This document shows positions 63,145 through 64,000 of a stretch of 64,000 bases of DNA, one piece after another. Source of the DNA: Actinomadura syzygii (GTDB lineage: Bacteria > Actinomycetota > Actinomycetes > Streptosporangiales > Streptosporangiaceae); assembly GCF_008085905.1 (NCBI RefSeq), contig NZ_VSFF01000018.1, positions 124,001-188,000 of the forward strand, given 5' to 3'. Position 1 is the first letter of the stretch; each line of letters opens with the position of its first letter. The notes under the pieces are model-generated. The model did no database searches. It saw only the letters and a program-made list of their open reading frames with translations, and was not told the DNA's origin. A program made the translations under genes and the position numbers.

Positions 63145-64000
63145 ATGGTTGCACTCCCAAGGGCTCAACGGACCAACGTTCTCCTCGGCTACGACGGAAC
63201 CGAGGAGAACGACGTAGCGCTGGGCTGGGCGGTCGAGGAGGCCCGGCTGCGCGGGCTCGATCTGACGATCTGTCATTGCTGGCACTGGCCCTACCCGGAG
63301 GGGCACGTGGACCCGGCCGTCCAGGCGATCGTCCAGCGCGCGGGAGAGAACCTGCTGCGCAAGGGCGCGCGGCGGGCCGTCGACCTGGGTGCGCCCAAGG
63401 AGGTTCACACGCTGCTGAGACGAGAGCCGGTGTGCGAGACCCTGGTGTGCGAGTCCGACGACGCGGAGCTGATCGTGATCGGTTCGCACGAGCGGCACCG
63501 GCTGCCCGCCGGATCGACGGCGGTGCAGTTGCCCGCGCTGACGCACCGTCCGGTGATCGCCGTCCGGCGGTCGGACGGGCCGCGCGGGCTCGTCGTGGTC
63601 GGGGTCGACGGGTCCGAGGGCGCGGACGCGGCGCTCGGCTTCGCGATCGAAGAGGCCGCGCTGCGCGAACGCGATCTGCGCGTGGTCTACGGAGCCTGGG
63701 AACCCGGCGCCGTGCCGGACTGGGAACTGCCGCTCTTCACCGACAAGGACGAACTGGTGCGGGCCCGGTCCGCCCAGCTCGAAGAGGTCGTCCATCCCTG
63801 GTGTCAGCGCTACCCGAAGGTCCATGTGGAGCTCTCGCTGTTGCTGGAACGTCCCAGGCAAGCGCTTCTGGGGGCGGCGAGCGGCGCGGACCTGCTGGTG
63901 GTGGGAGACCGTGGGACCGGCGGCGTGGACCCGTTGCTTCTGGGCGCGACCAGCTCAGCGATGCTGCACCACGCTCCGTGCACGGTCGCGATCGTTCCGC
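63145..64000 (+). CDS. Universal stress protein, cut by window edge
   Basis: Open to the window end, 285 codons. Two Usp domains are seen: LLGYDGTEENDVALGWAVEE with a degenerate first ATP motif (IGSHERHRLPAG), and VVGVDGSEGADAALGFAIEE with the canonical VGDRGTGGVDPLLLGATS. AAGGAGG precedes the ATG. The protein is nearly complete at CTVAIVP. Unlike the first Usp gene of this region it is undamaged. Confidence 0.9.
   Translation, partial: MVALPRAQRTNVLLGYDGTEENDVALGWAVEEARLRGLDLTICHCWHWPYPEGHVDPAVQAIVQRAGENLLRKGARRAVDLGAPKEVHTLLRREPVCETLVCESDDAELIVIGSHERHRLPAGSTAVQLPALTHRPVIAVRRSDGPRGLVVVGVDGSEGADAALGFAIEEAALRERDLRVVYGAWEPGAVPDWELPLFTDKDELVRARSAQLEEVVHPWCQRYPKVHVELSLLLERPRQALLGAASGADLLVVGDRGTGGVDPLLLGATSSAMLHHAPCTVAIVP

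Overview
The window is high-GC actinomycete chromosome. A divergent isocitrate lyase/RamB pair, a glucosyl-3-phosphoglycerate synthase, abundant GTG and TTG starts, many acyl-CoA dehydrogenases and an actinomycete-type integrase relic all point that way; a filamentous actinomycete (for example Streptosporangiales) is an inference, and the genus cannot be read from the sequence. I saw no rRNA, tRNA or CRISPR array.

Layout. 1-16.7 kb looks like ordinary chromosome: part of a membrane protein, a NitT/TauT-type ABC importer (SBP, permease, ATPase) divergent from a CitA/DcuS-type two-component system, an ABC-2 exporter, a secreted M1 aminopeptidase, aceA with its regulator ramB, gpgS and a stand-alone acyl-CoA dehydrogenase gene (fadE). 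The last 75+ bp of that fadE are repeated at 55.75-55.84 kb. Both copies are followed by 11-bp tandem repeats and then by the 3' relic of a tyrosine recombinase reading back toward the repeat. I read 16.6-55.8 kb as a ~39-kb integrated island with the fadE 3' end as attachment site, and the sequence after the second copy as the start of another, older element in the same site.

Inside the island, 16.8-25.3 kb holds relics (integrase, ABC-2 permease, HNH nuclease), two small basic proteins (one CsbD-like), a LysR-linked oxidoreductase/hydrolase cassette and a GntR plus membrane-protein pair. 25.4-52.7 kb is a dense catabolic cluster: two thiolases, six acyl-CoA dehydrogenases (four forming two adjacent short/long pairs), three enoyl-CoA hydratases, three MaoC-type hydratases, two-domain thioesterase, SDR, type III CoA-transferase, AtuA-family protein, nitroreductase, SnoaL-like protein, amidase, cyclase-family hydrolase and a sugar-type ABC importer. 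One TetR regulator sits within it, and five near-identical operator sites (core CTAC-N3-GTAG, overlapping a TAGTAT-like -10) precede its transcription units, so the cluster looks like one regulon. The predicted task is CoA-dependent breakdown of an imported branched or cyclic acid, amide or terpenoid; the real substrate is unknown. 52.7-56.9 kb is again debris, starting with a 3'-truncated MSMEG_6728-family gene abutting the last thiolase.

56.9-64 kb returns to chromosome: GAPDH, a DUF4389 membrane protein, two universal stress proteins (one damaged, one cut by the window end), a PPOX-fold protein and a GH65 phosphorylase. Four GGGAC-N4-GTCCC-like sites resemble DosR/DevR boxes, suggesting a hypoxia/dormancy-type regulon.
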